Shown: positions 11,560-23,278 of the stretch, piece after piece
Numbering within the stretch: position 1 is the first letter of the stretch
How the letters are laid out: each line of letters opens with the position of its first letter
Assembly (NCBI GenBank): GCA_000697475.1
Contig: JNEU01000836.1
Location: 124,001-188,000, forward strand
Source: Lichtheimia corymbifera B2541
Taxonomy: Eukaryota; Mucoromycota; Mucoromycetes; Mucorales; Lichtheimiaceae
Length of the DNA stretch: 64,000 nucleotides
Reading direction: 5' to 3'
Translations under genes and position numbers: made by a program
The notes under the pieces: model-generated
Databases searched by the model: none
The model's input: only the letters and a program-made list of their open reading frames with translations
Told to the model about the DNA's origin: nothing

Positions 11560-14500
11560 TCACATCTCCATTTGATCTTGTTGATTCTCTTCTCGATCCT
11601 TCTCCACACCAGTCTCTTCTTCCCTCTCTACATTACTTGTACCTTCCTTGTTGACCATACCTTCTTCCTTTAACACCTTCTCCTCTCCTATGCTATCTGG
11701 TACTTCATGCACTTCCACCTCCACCTCATCCATCGCATCACCCTTTCCACCATCATCTACTATATATTTCGGTGAGTCATGTAGAATCGAAATAAAAGTG
11801 ATGCTACACTAACCATTATTATCCTGCGCTTGTTCATCGTCTCCAATTTGCATATCAGCATCTTCTGGTGGCGGCTGCTCTTTTTCCTTTTGCTGATCAA
11901 CATGCATAATAGCAGTGTCGTCCTCCTCCTCAACATGAGTGGGTGTATTGATTTCTTGCACAGCCTGTGGTTGATTCGTATGCACTTCATCCATAGATCC
12001 AGCATTGCCAACAGGTACTATGCCATTGTCATCCTCCTTCTCTTGTTCTTCAACGATTGTAACGGTAGGAACTGTGGGTTGCTGTGCATCGTTGGTGTTA
12101 TCAGCTGTCGTCTCAGGCACATCGACTGGTGCTTCCTCCTTGACGCTTGGTTCTTCCACAATCGGCTGCTGCTCCTCCACGACTTGTTCGCCCTTTTCTG
12201 TGGCGGTGGCGGTGGCAGTAGGCTCGCTTTCCTTCTCACCCACAAGGCCTTCCTCCTGCTTTTCCTCAACCAAAACATCTTCCTGGTTCGCAAGTGGCTC
12301 CTCTTTGTTGTCCTCCTCCTTGTTCTCACGTGATTCCTCTTTCTTTTCATCCACGGTCGATTCATCCTCTTTGTTCACAAGCGACTCCTCTTCTTTTCCC
12401 AAAAGTGATTCGTCCTTGTCAGTAGCCTTTTGAGCATCGGCTTCGATATTTGCTGATGTTTCTGGAGCAGCGGATTCTGTAACGTCCCCTGATTCTTCTT
12501 CAATATAGACATCCATAGGTGTGCTGATACCATCGTCTTGCGCAGCAGATTCCACTTCCAATGCCTCTTTTGCCTCTGCTTTTTGTCCCAACTCTTGATC
12601 ATCCTCCAAAAGCAAATCATCTTGACTCTGCTGTGCTGCTTCAGTTGTCGATCCAGCTGATTCCTTTGTCTCGGTTACTGTTTCCCCCTCCTGCACCTTT
12701 TCAGTTTGTGGTGCTGCCGCTGCTGTATCAAGAGTAACATCTTCATGCTCCTTTTCTTCCACTTGAGCATCATCAGGCATTGCCACTTGCGTTTCAGGTT
12801 CCTCAGCTTGTGAAGGAGTGTTGATATCAGGATGATCAGTTGTATCTGCCTCTTGGCTTTCTTCAGCTGTTGTAGGCAATGGGGATTCTGCGAATTCTTT
12901 CAACTCGTCTTCAGCCGATAACGTCTGATCATGTTGAGGTGTTTCTGATTCACCCTGCAAAACATCCTTTGGTGTCTCAACCAATGCTGCTACTTCATCC
13001 ATGGCAGTGATTTCATCCGTACTAGCAGCCTCTGAAACTTGTTCTGGTTGCAGTTGGACTGGCTTTTCATTATCACTCGTTGTTGCTGTTGGCTGTTCAC
13101 CTTTATCAATAGTCTCTGTTGCAACATCCGATGGTGCTACGCTTGATTCTTCAGCTGTCATATCAATAGCATCAGCGGCAGCAGGCGTATTCTCCTCCCC
13201 AGTGACAGATGTAACTTCCCCTTCTTCTTTTTCAGCAATGGAGGGTGGGGTGATGGTAGTGGTGGTCTCAATCACTTGACCCAATTCAGCTGGCTCAGTC
13301 TCAGTCGCCGCCGCAGACACTTCTTCCATATCATGATCTTCCAACGTATCCAAATGAAGTGGTGTATCAGCAGCGGCAGCAGCAGTCGATTCTTGCTCAT
13401 CCACATCCATCTTTTCGGCTTGCTCTTCGTTCACAGCAGTCGTATCCATCAACTTGTAATCCTCCTCAGTCTGCTCTGGCTCAGTGACATTGCCAACTTC
13501 CTCAAGCAACGATTCATCCAACTCTTCTTCATCCTCAAATTCTGGTTGTTTGGCAACCTCCTCTTCCTCCTTATTCTCGGCAACAGTTGTCGTTGTCGTT
13601 GTCGTTGTGGCTGCTGGCTCTTTAGCCTCTTCCTCCTCCTCAGCCTCGTTTTCAGATTCAAGGTATTCACCCAGATCATCCTCATCTTGTTTACCGGGTG
13701 ATGGTGAGGGTTGTGGTTGTGCAGTGGGTGATGTCGTTGCAGGAGCCTCCTCTTCGGAAGGTTTCTCAACACGTGGCTGTTCATCGGTGATGGCAATCGT
13801 TGGAAGTGCATGTTCCTCTGAAGGTGGTGCAGATGGTGGTGGTGATTCAGGTTGCTGTGAGAATACTGTAAACTCACGATCCAATGTTTCACGCAATTTC
13901 TCCATTCGCTTTTGCTCGTCAATAAACCACTGTTCTCTGGAAGCTTGGTATACAGGGGATTCCTCTTGCATTCTCAATAGCAGAGCATATTCAAGATCCA
14001 CCGCAGACAACATCCATTCGTATCCACATAATTGTCGCATAAAGGGTGTAGGTTGAGGTGGCTCAACATGAGCATTGTTGCAATTGATCCAAGGGCAATA
14101 GTCTCGATGTTCCTTGATCACGTTGAAAGAACTCTCAAGGGCAGCCAATTCATGCAAGTTCTTTTTCCGGAAACAATCCGTGCACTTTATGATATTCGGT
14201 TTTGCATAATGCCAACCAAACACAGGTAATAAGTAGGATGTACCCACGGCATCGGTCAAGTCACTTGGCACTGAAATCGTAAACTTGTAACGGTCGTCCG
14301 GATTCTGAAAGTCTCGAATGAGGAAATCAAGCTGTGTCGATTGTCGTGAATTCTAAAATATTGGATGATGGTCAGTATAGGATGACACTACTTGGATGTT
14401 GATCAAACTCACCAAAGGATGAATAATCTTGGGTAATCGCACACCTGATTGTAGCCATTCGCGACCACTTTTGCGTATCATGTCAACTGCCTCCACAGTA

Positions 14501-15257
14501 GATAGTTTGGGAAACGAATAAATGGTGGCTATAAGGACATCATGTGTCAATACTTTTGGTATATCAACCAACCTCCTCCCCCATCTCCACTTGTTCTTTA
14601 CCTGGACATGCATTGTTCCTCCAAAAGCATTCATCACAATGAAAGGTATATAGTCCAGAGGTATACTTTTCAACCACTTGGTTCACTATAAAGACGTTAT
14701 ATCAGTATGCATCCTCATTCATCCACATACAAAGAAAGATACGTACATCGCACCGATTGCTCATCCGTATTAGAGATATCGATCACGTAATTGGTGCCTT
14801 TGCACTCCACGCACTCGAGCTTGGCAATATCATGATTGGGTCCTTCCAGTTGATGCGTATCAGCAAATCCATGCATGGCACATTGAATGGCAGTGAGAGG
14901 GCGTTTGTTTTCAATATAGGCGTCTGCAAAAGTCTCCAGTCGTTCATAAAACTTGGCTCGATCATACGCCTGTGTCAAATGTACTTGGTTGTCGTCATTG
15001 CCGTTCTCTGACGGCTGTATATCATAGTCGTTTCTAGATCGTTTGTCTCTGCATGAATGAAAAAAAGTAGTAGTGAGTAAAAAGAAGATCCAATAAAGAA
15101 TTGCAAGTGCTTACGGTAACTGAGCATCGTTGGGCAATGACGAGTCCGCTGCTGTCTCCTCGACGGTTCTTTTCAATGGTCGTTTTCCCTTAAGGATATT
15201 GGCAACGAGTTCTCTGGTTTCATTGCAAACTTTCAACAAGTCTGAGGTGGTGTCCAT
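11560..15257 (-). CDS. C3HC zinc-finger protein (ZC3HC1/NIPA-Rsm1 type) with long acidic tail
   Basis: Six exons (15257-15115, 15048-14747, 14685-14602, 14528-14413, 14352-11814, 11759-11560) give 1127 residues. The N-terminal third carries the family fold: AYDRAKFYERLETFADAY, a Cys/His cluster with ECVECKG and YTFHCDECFWRNNACP, and the second module with KCTDCFRKKNLHEL and HRDYCPWINC near residues 260-305. Family members are nuclear, bind the nuclear-pore basket (ZC3HC1, yeast Pml39) or act in mRNA export (Rsm1). From about residue 375 to the end the protein is a low-complexity tail of Glu, Asp, Thr and Ala, far longer than in known relatives. It ends ENQQDQMEM after a separate small exon in the same style, so the tail is truly coding. 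Confidence 0.8.
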
Positions 15258-16661
15258 CGTGTCGCGTTGACAGGGAAGAAAGAAAAATGAAAGACAAGAA
15301 AGCACTGAGATTGAATGAAGCCCATCTACTTGTTGAATGAAATAAAACCACTACCGAGCCAATGAATGAAACCATCACGCGACATCACCATTCTTCTCTT
15401 ATCTACTTTTGCATAATTGTGTTTCATTGTACATAACAGTGAGCAATCGTTTTTGCTGTGGGGTCCTCCTGTAAACTGAATATTGAGGTCAAGCTGATGA
15501 CTACCATTTGCTGAAAAGAGAACGCATGGGCATTATTATTGGCCATCCCAGGTAAAATTGACCAAGGATCGCATTGAAAGCATATATGCGTGTTGCTGGT
15601 GTTGCTGCTCTTGTGATTCCCCTCACCCCACGTGGTTATCTATGGATCAGTACTTTTTGTTTAATGGACAGCTTTCCTGAGCATTGCATCATGCATTTAA
15701 ATAGATGCATGTGGATGAGCTTTTCTGCTTCAAAGATGTCACGAATATTCCAACGCTGGGTAAACTACGCACTAAGAGAGTAGGAGGAGGATAAATTTCC
15801 AAGTCTGGTATTAGGAGACAGGCAGAGTGACATATGGAGATTAACATTTATCATCCGAATGGACATGGTTTCGGGAAACATGCAACAGCTAACACAGAAA
15901 TAGGCAGGGTGGAACAGGTTTATGCCTTGTTTGTGTATAGGTCATTTGTTGTCATTGTCATGCTATACATGTAGTTGCACGAGATTTGCCATATGCACGA
16001 AGTAATTAACGAGAGAATTGGAATTGGTTAATAATTTTGTATTCATTTACAAAGAAATGAGTAGACTCTTTGTGACCTTTATCACTGCTGAAGGAAAAAA
16101 GTGATAGCATCAAGATAGATGAGACGGTAGTAAGCAATGCAAAAAGCACCCTTTATGGCGTACAATATTCGACCCTATTTGCTGAACGTTCTTTATTGGA
16201 TGAGATAAGCAAGGCAGGTGGCGTACCGCAAAATGTCGGGCACGAGGAAGGGAGGTTGTGTAACATGACAATCAAAGCGAGAGACAAAAAAGCTATGGTG
16301 ATGGATTGAGCCTGGAACATGGGTGATGATGGCAGGAACGGTGAATGATACAAAAAGAGGCAAATCTAGGTACGTGTACATGTGTGTATGCAATGGGATA
16401 GAATAACCGAGAAAATGAATTATGGATGATGATGATGATATTACTGTTCAACAACAGCAATTCACTTTATATTTTTTACCACCTCCTTGCAGCTGCTTTC
16501 CTTTTCAACCTCCAGACATCCGCTCACTAATATCGTTACTCCTCTCTTTCTCTCTCTCTCTCTCTCACTCACTCTCTCTCTTTTCCACCTTCATCCGCAT
16601 CTGTACACTCCCTTTCCTTTCGTCATCATATATACACTGCACATTTTATAACCGCGTTGTC
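15258..16661. other. 1.4 kb intergenic, divergent promoters
   Basis: Lies between the starts of the C3HC gene (minus) and the Mso1-like gene (plus). The short frame at 15574-15783 has no support. A CT-rich tract precedes the Mso1-like start. A plus frame open from 16422 joins the gene in frame but is pyrimidine-tract translation and was not used. Confidence 0.4.
16541..16580 (+). repeat. CT-rich microsatellite in leader of the Mso1-like gene
   Basis: Imperfect (CT)n run of about 40 bases roughly 80 bases before the ATG. Pyrimidine tracts of this kind recur upstream of several genes here. Confidence 0.8.
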
Positions 16662-18031
16662 ATGGGAGCACAAGCTGTAGACTATCGAATATCCAGAGTG
16701 GTTGTTTGTTGTAAAGACTGTGGTCAAGACGTAGGACTCTACCCCGCACGACACAAGTGTCAGGAAGTCATTCGACCCCCATTACCACCACTTCCAGCGA
16801 ATCTTGATGACCACTATGGCCTACGAGTGCCTGCACGTACAAGTGACAATGTCTCCCGTTCTCGATCAACCTCATCATCCTCGAGCACCTTGAATACCCC
16901 ATCCGACACCAGCTCCACCACAACGACAGGCAGCAAGTGGACAGCACGCTTTGGACGTTCACCCTCCACCAAGAACAATACCAATGATCCTGATAATGAA
17001 GAAGAGTCTGTATATTTCAACAATTTCGCTGCACATCTTCCCGAGGGGGGTGATTCACCTGGATCAGGGCAATCTGGAAAGAAATTATGGGGCAAAGTAC
17101 GTCAAAATGAAAAATGGAAGCAATTAAGCGAAAAGTGTAAGTATCTTGGATATCTTGGACGAAGGATGATGATGATGATGATTGACTCTTTTTTTTTTAG
17201 ATGATAAACCAAAGCAAAGTGCCAAATTATGGGGCAAACTTGTTCAGGCAACACAGACAGTGGCCGATAAAATGCCCGCAAGGGATGATCGTGGTCCTGG
17301 TAAGACATGAGAATGAGGAGACGGAGGATATATATATTCATTGATCATTTGTTTCTACAGAATCAGATGAATCTGACTGGGAGGGTGAATCTCATGTCTC
17401 ACGTATACTCCGAGAATACTATGAGAAAAAGCATGAACCACTCCCCCATTGGCTGTTTGACGAACGTAATCCTCGGCCCGTATCATCTCGCAAAAGTCAT
17501 GAGCCAATGCGCCCTGAAGAAATTGGTAATCATCCTGCAACACGTCGACCTACAACAGGAAGGAAACAACGACTATGGGAAGTCAATGACGAGCCACAAA
17601 TGACACAACGAGAACGTGAACGTGAAGAACTTCGTAAACAACGACCTGTATACAACAACAACAACAATGAACCACCACCATCCATGGATGAGGAACGGGG
17701 GAGATTTAGACGACAATATTCAGATGAATCATCATCCTCTCGATACAGCACTCGTTCACGCTATGATGATTATCCTTCACCTTCATCAGGTCGTGGTGGT
17801 AGTCGATATTCTGGTTACGATGCTGATACCGATGCACCACCATCATCATCGTATTATAGAAGTGAACGTCCCACACCCCCTTCCATGCGCTCACGATCAC
17901 CTGCTCGTTACTATGGAGATGACACTCTGGATGCATATGGTGCTAGTAATCGTTATGCAGTATCACCCAAAGGACATAGTATGCGAAGCCCTCCAACTAG
18001 TAGATATTCGGAAAGAGCAGGCTACTTTTAG
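16662..18031 (+). CDS. Mso1-like Sec1-binding exocytosis protein
   Basis: Three exons (16662-17136, 17201-17299, 17361-18031) give 414 residues. The N-terminal part has a small Cys/His cluster, VVVCCKDCGQDVGLYPARHK, resembling a zinc knuckle. Two Trp-Gly motifs follow, KKLWGKVRQNEKWKQL and AKLWGKLVQATQTVADK, then SHVSRILREYYEKKHEPLPH with WL, close to the Sec1-binding region of yeast Mso1. Mso1 binds the SM protein Sec1 and helps vesicle fusion at the plasma membrane. The C-terminal half is a disordered Arg/Ser/Tyr-rich tail with YSDESSSSRYSTRSRYDDY. The two-part Trp-Gly pattern and the added zinc-knuckle-like N terminus are unlike the short yeast protein, so the family call is fairly but not fully certain. 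Confidence 0.6.
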
Positions 18032-18033
18032 TG

Positions 18034-18038
<5 letters not shown>

Positions 18039-18084
<46 letters not shown>
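18039..18084 (+). repeat. (CT)n microsatellite, about 46 bases
   Basis: Nearly pure CT repeat directly after the stop codon of the Mso1-like gene, in its 3' untranslated region. Confidence 0.9.
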
Positions 18085-18087
<3 letters not shown>

Positions 18088-18478
18088 CCCACCTCCTTTC
18101 GCTCTCTCTTTTTCTCCTCCACCATTTCCTTCCTCTCTCTTTTTCTCTATCACACACAAAGACATAAGGAAAATGTCGATCTAAGCATCTAATGAGTTTA
18201 TATATCCCAAATTTGTCTACATATTTATAACTGCTATTATCAACATGATGAATTTGTGACCACCACCACCCAGCAGGATGTCTCTTGCCAATTTGTACAT
18301 GCGATGGCATGTGCCAATTGTAACACAGATATCCCAGCAACGCTAAAGTATCACAAACCAAGCTTGCATCTTAAACTCTTGGCTCTCTTTTTTTTATCCC
18401 TTTTTTCTTATATCAACGTGCACCCTTCCCTTTCCTTTCTATACACTTTCTCTATTTCGGGCACTCCTTTTTCGAATC
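18085..18478. other. Intergenic, promoter of the acidic membrane protein
   Basis: Pyrimidine-rich on the plus strand, especially 18380-18450, immediately before the ATG at 18479. No gene. Confidence 0.4.
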
Positions 18479-19714
18479 ATGTTTCTTAGCAACAACAAAC
18501 AAAAACGACTTGCAACGGGTGCTGTATTCAGCAGTATTCTTTTAATGTCGGGTGTATTTGCCGCTCCTCCTCCAGCTTACACAAACGACAATTTCGAAGA
18601 GGAGGAGGAAGAAGAAGAAGAAGACGTTGACAATGAGACTTTGAATGAAGGTGAAAGAGACGTTGTTGATGAGCTTGCCGATGAGTGGACTGGAGATGAC
18701 ATTGCCAACGACGATGACCAGCAGCAGCAGGAGCACCTTGAAACTGAACAGTTACCCCTTGAAGAGCAAGATAGTAACAGCAATATCATCCGCGTCAAAG
18801 ATACACAACAAAGCATTCTTGATCCATCCGATGAAAAGACACCATGGATCGATGAGGATAATGACAAACAGCAGCAGCAGCAGCCAGAGCCAGCAGCAGG
18901 ATCTGTAAACGAGGAGGGCGAAGATACTGGATTTGATGATGCTGGAACATTGGATTTGGCCGAACAAGAGGATACGGACGATGCTGAGGATGATACACCA
19001 GCCAATCTTGAAGATGATGGTGATGATGATGGTACCAAGGCAGCCGAGAATGAGACACCTGAAGATAGCGAATTGACTGTGGAAAAGCCTTGGGATGACT
19101 CAACATCCGAAGAAGAAGAAGAGGACGAGGAGGAATCTCATGATACTACAGTGGATGATGAGAAATCAGCATTTGACGATAAAGATGACCAAGCCGATGA
19201 GGTGGAAGAGGAACAAGCTGCTACCATGGCGATAGATGATGACACTACCAACCTTCCCGAAATGGAGCAGCAGCAGCTACCACATCAGACCCAGCAAGAA
19301 ACAAATGACTTTATGGATTCATCCACAGCACTACCACCTACTGTGGATCAACAAGAGGATGACAGTATGATCAAATTGGATGATTATCAAGTGGATAATA
19401 CTGTCGAGGAGATCAACCAATCGCTTGAGAAGGCTCTGGATAGTCTACAACAGCCAGGATCAATAGCAGATCAAAATGAGAGAATGGAATTTGCCAATGC
19501 AAACAACTTTTTCCCAGATGAAAATCCTCAACGGTACCCATCAACGATCCCATCTCCTCCCATTCAATCCGCAAAACCTGAACAAGAAGGCTTCTCAGTA
19601 TCCATGCTATTCTTCATTGCCCTTTCATTGTTCCTCCTTATGAAGGCACCCAAGATCAAGGTAAGCAAATGCATCTTGTTGCAGGAGGATCGATCCCTAT
19701 TGCTCACAGCGTGA
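18479..19714 (+). CDS. Secretory-pathway acidic single-pass membrane protein
   Basis: No known family recognised. The first exon (18479-19660) starts with a signal peptide, LATGAVFSSILLMSGVFAAP, then about 340 residues dominated by Asp, Glu and Gln, including runs of Glu after NDNFEE. A hydrophobic helix near residues 375-388, FSVSMLFFIALSLFLLMK, is followed by APKIK. This suggests a type I membrane protein with an acidic lumenal part, perhaps binding cations or chaperones. The unspliced frame stops at 19714, but GTAAGC at 19661 and a second GTAAGT...CTAG intron (19769-19819) suggest two short extra exons; the cytosolic tail and its stop (possibly 19922) could not be settled, since the natural-looking ending needs a one-base frame change. 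Confidence 0.65.
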   Translation: MFLSNNKQKRLATGAVFSSILLMSGVFAAPPPAYTNDNFEEEEEEEEEDVDNETLNEGERDVVDELADEWTGDDIANDDDQQQQEHLETEQLPLEEQDSNSNIIRVKDTQQSILDPSDEKTPWIDEDNDKQQQQQPEPAAGSVNEEGEDTGFDDAGTLDLAEQEDTDDAEDDTPANLEDDGDDDGTKAAENETPEDSELTVEKPWDDSTSEEEEEDEEESHDTTVDDEKSAFDDKDDQADEVEEEQAATMAIDDDTTNLPEMEQQQLPHQTQQETNDFMDSSTALPPTVDQQEDDSMIKLDDYQVDNTVEEINQSLEKALDSLQQPGSIADQNERMEFANANNFFPDENPQRYPSTIPSPPIQSAKPEQEGFSVSMLFFIALSLFLLMKAPKIKVSKCILLQEDRSLLLTA

Positions 19715-19953
19715 TTTTATAGCGATACCTGACTCCTCGTTCCGGAGACTACAAATCAACTCTGCCAGTAAGTTGTCATTGAAAAGGCTAATCCTGATGC
19801 TCACTCGTTATTTCCTAGTATCATCATGCTCATGGAAAAACACGCGATTAACCACACCCCATCATCATTCATCCTTTGTATTATCCTTATTAATAAACGC
19901 GGACGGTATTGCATGCCAATGATAGGTTATATTATGTATAATGATGAAATTAT

Positions 19954-21135
19954 TTACAGCTTTTTGTAAAGACGAATAAAGTAACGCATGTTTTGCACAT
20001 CAATTGGGTATCGTAAATGATCAGGGTGTCTATAATCATAGGGTGGGTGAGTGAGTACAATATGTGCGTGCGTGTAGCCATCTTTTTTACTTTGCTTACC
20101 TATACCATCGAGAATCCTCAGCAACCACGGGTTTCAAATCCTTGATAGCATCCAATAACATGTGCACCATGTATGTCTTGTTTCCAACCTTGAGATGTGA
20201 AAAGGATCCAGCCGATTCAACCACCTAAGATAGAGATGAGTAAATAAACACACCCTATTCCATGGGACTTACCAACAAGTATGCGCCTTTTTTCATATTT
20301 TGTACGAGTGATTGAACAAGTTCCATGGCAGCCGCTTTTTTGACAAATAGTTCATTCATGACAAACATAAAAGTGATCAAATCGGCATCGGCTATACGTT
20401 GGGCGCGTTGTTCGTGAGTTGTGGGGTCGAGGATATCGTTGTGAATGTAGGTGCAATCGAGTTGTTCGGGAGTAATTTTCATATGTTCTCTGACGGTTGT
20501 GGATTCGAATCGATTCAATACGCCTCCCCAATCACCCAGATCTTGCATGACAAGACGCACTTTTTGTCGTTCAGCTGGCACCCGTGTCATGGCTGCTGCC
20601 AAAGCAACCAATTCCGAACCACTGCCTGAGCCAATGGCATAAATGCAGGATGGACGTGCCAGGAGCTTGAGGATAGGTTGATGATGGGTGAAAATGTCAA
20701 AGTAGCATAAGGCTCTTCCAGGAACATAAGCAGCACTGTACACTTGCAACTGCTCAGCATCGGCGGTGAAGATGCCTTCGTAATCACGTTGTACGAAGTT
20801 GGCTTTGATCGTTTGAAGGGTTTTGCCGAAATGGTCAGTGATCAGTGTTGCATAACATGCCTTCCTTATACTGTTTAGTATAGCTGAATAGTAACTTTAA
20901 TGTGAGCAACATGAACTTTATCGCTAAAAGTCAAACGTCCCCTCCCTCTCTCTCTCTCTCTCTTTTTCTTTGCATACCAACCTTGTTCTGGATCACGGCC
21001 CAAGATCTTGTATCGTTCTTTCAATGCATTCTTGTCGTAGATTGGTTTCTGCACAGTGTTCAAATCTTTGAGTGTTGCGTCCTTTAAGGAAGGCGTAAGC
21101 TTCATTCGACTAAGGTCATTGGTGATTGGGTCCAT
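19954..21135 (-). CDS. BMT6: 25S rRNA (uridine-N3) methyltransferase, Bmt6 family
   Basis: SAM-dependent enzyme that in yeast makes m3U in 25S rRNA of the large ribosomal subunit. Four exons (21135-20978, 20870-20273, 20224-20100, 20029-19954) give 318 residues. Family features are VYSAAYVPGRALCYFDIF, the SAM-binding loop IYAIGSGSGSELVALAAAMT, VRLVMQDLGDWGGVLNRFES with an acidic SAM contact, DADLITFMFVMNELFV, and the C-terminal SRWYRHPDHLRYPIDVQNMR followed by YFIRLYKKL. The ATG at 21135 was chosen (MDPITNDLSRM); the open frame upstream has no ATG. The 3' end converges on the acidic membrane protein with almost no gap. Confidence 0.8.
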
Positions 21136-21832
21136 AATGGTGAAGCGTATGCTGTGGTGGTCTTCTTCCAACGTCAAGAGGTGTTCAATTTCTACCACCC
21201 GCCCACCGCCCCCACACGACGTGACCCCCCTTTCCAAACCCACCCCAGCCACGTCGTTTTTGTGTGGATAAAGATGAAACGCCGCCTCAATAAAACCAAG
21301 TCGTGAGATTGCAATTCAAATGAATGAATGGATGGATTGTTGTTGTTGTTGCTATATGGCTCTGTATCACATGGATCACTACAAGGCTACGCGACTTGGG
21401 TTTGGTACATGGTCGTCATGATAGGCCAAATGTCCAACAATGACCCGCTGGCTTTTGACTTTTTTCGCACGCTGATCGCTCTGATATGCTTTCGATACAC
21501 ACGTCGTCGTGGAATAAACAAGTATTCGGCTTATGTCAGCCAAAAGTTAACAAGTATCATTATATATCCAAGAGACAGAGAGAGAGAGAGAGAGCGATTG
21601 CATCATGATTGACGTCAATGAGCATATGATAAAGATCCATATTCAACCATGCGATTGAAAAGAGTTACTGGCAGCCTTGGGAAATGCAATGATTGGTTGG
21701 GTTGATATCGATAGGAAAAGAACGTGGTTTTCAACAGAGTTGTCCTTTCCTTTCAAGAGACCAGACCGGTTTTACAGACAATATATCTTCTTTTTCCTTT
21801 TTCTTTTCTTTTTCTTTCTTTCACGCACTCTA
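21136..21832. other. Intergenic, divergent promoters of Bmt6 and the second bHLH gene
   Basis: No gene supported. Holds a GA repeat at 21571-21594 and a pyrimidine-rich stretch at 21783-21825 just before the bHLH start. Confidence 0.4.
21571..21594 (+). repeat. GA microsatellite
   Basis: Near-pure (AG)n of about 24 bases in the bHLH promoter region. Confidence 0.8.
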
Positions 21833-22554
21833 ATGAGCAGCTCTGTAAGCACTGCAAGCGACTATAGTTTGAACAACAGCCATAGTGAGCAACGACGCTT
21901 GTCCCTGCATAATGTTGGACACTCCGCCTCGTCTACCTCGCTTCCTTCCATTCACGCGTTTAGTCATGTCACTCCTCCTCCTCCTCCTCCTCACACTCGA
22001 TCCACTCTTCCAATGCATCCCTCCCCATTGCATCATTCGCCTGACTTGATGAGTCCAACAGACCGTGAAAGACGTGAATCATTACCGTCTATACAACACC
22101 TTACGGCTGCTCAACCACAACCACCACTACAACAGCAAGTCGTTCACGACCCAAGTATACGAAGGCATTCGATCCATACAACAAAGATAGCATTGGCCAA
22201 TGATGATATCAATCGACGCCGTAGTTCAATGACACCGTATTCACGCACACCTGAATTACGAGCTAGTCATAAGCTTGCTGAACGACGACGACGCAAGGAG
22301 ATGAAAGAACTCTTTGATGATTTACTCAATGTACTTCCAATCGACAAGGGTGCCAAGACATCCAAATGGGAAATCCTTAGCAAAGGTATGTAGCTTATCA
22401 TTCAATGAGTATGGGGATACTAATGACGATGCATGATATTATAGCGGTGGATTATATTGGTGATCTGCGACAACGAGAAGCCATGTTTGCACGTGAGAAG
22501 GATCTTCTTTTGAAAGAAAAGGCGGCCTTTCAGAACAGACGAGATTATCCATGA
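21833..22554 (+). CDS. bHLH transcription factor
   Basis: Two exons, 21833-22385 and 22445-22554, give 220 residues starting MSSSVSTASDYSLNNSH. The N-terminal 140 residues are Ser/Pro/His-rich with TPPPPPPHTRS. The bHLH starts near residue 144: RASHKLAERRRRKEMKELFD gives an E-box basic region with the His...Glu...Arg contacts, then LLNVLPIDKGAKTSKWEIL, and helix 2 continues in exon 2 as KAVDYIGDLRQREAMFAREK, a likely zipper. The short ending NRRDYP before the stop is plausible. A Ser/Thr-rich open frame at 22780-23179 could be an alternative C-terminal exon after an intron containing the CT repeat, using a GTGAGA donor near 22490. Confidence 0.8.
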
Positions 22555-22677
22555 AGGGGAGGGAGGTTGCTTGTCCTTTCTACTCCTTGTCATTTCATCA
22601 TCCCTTATATCTCTTTTCACCTTTGCTCCTTTTTTTCCAACTTGGTTCTCTTTTTCTCTCTTTCTTTTCTTTCTTTC

Positions 22678-22680
<3 letters not shown>

Positions 22681-22716
<36 letters not shown>
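22681..22716 (+). repeat. (CT)n microsatellite, about 36 bases
   Basis: Pure CT repeat downstream of the bHLH stop, embedded in a longer pyrimidine tract from about 22620; possibly inside an alternative intron. Confidence 0.9.
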
Positions 22717-22719
<3 letters not shown>

Positions 22720-22779
22720 GCACTGGTTTACGTTCTTCTCTTCTCTCATTGTCGTGCTGGTGGTGGTGGTGGTGACAGC

Positions 22780-23179
22780 TCAAGAACAACAACAACAAAG
22801 CACACCAACGCCATCGACTCAAGTTTCATCTCCTTCTATGACAAGCACCCTCACCAGCTCATCATCCGCCAATAGTACTATCACTCCTACTTCTGATGAT
22901 AATAACAGCAGCAGCAGTACAAGCTCATCCTCGAATGACTCAGCTACTCCTACCACTTTTTTGACCCATTTCTCTGCACCAGCGCATCGACCAAGCAGCT
23001 CGTCTCTTTCAAGTTTCCATCCAACACAATCCGCACCTTATCCCGATGACACCGTAGGCAAATATGGCCCACTCCATGTATCCACTGCAGTCGTCGTATC
23101 CATCACCCCATGGATGTTTGTCATTTCTATTGCCATCAGCTCCGTTGTCTTGTTATTGCTATCCTCATCATCCATATAA
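22780..23179 (+). other. Ser/Thr-rich open frame, possible alternative 3' exon of the bHLH gene
   Basis: Open frame after a TGACAG acceptor-like site, reading AQEQQQQSTPTPSTQVSS, then Ser/Thr/Asn repeats, and ending in a hydrophobic stretch. Low complexity, so openness alone is weak evidence. It could belong to the bHLH gene, be 3' UTR, or be non-coding. Confidence 0.25.
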
Positions 23180-23278
23180 GCTTTTCAATTACAACAATTT
23201 CACCCCTTTCAAAAAGTATAAAAACTTGTGTATAATCTCTCAATGCTTCTTTTTTATTCGTACAACACATGACGATGA

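Noticed and set aside
12005..14056. Long plus-strand frames inside the C3HC gene
   Set aside because: They are antisense shadows of the low-complexity acidic tail; Ser/Val runs mirror Glu/Asp/Thr codons.
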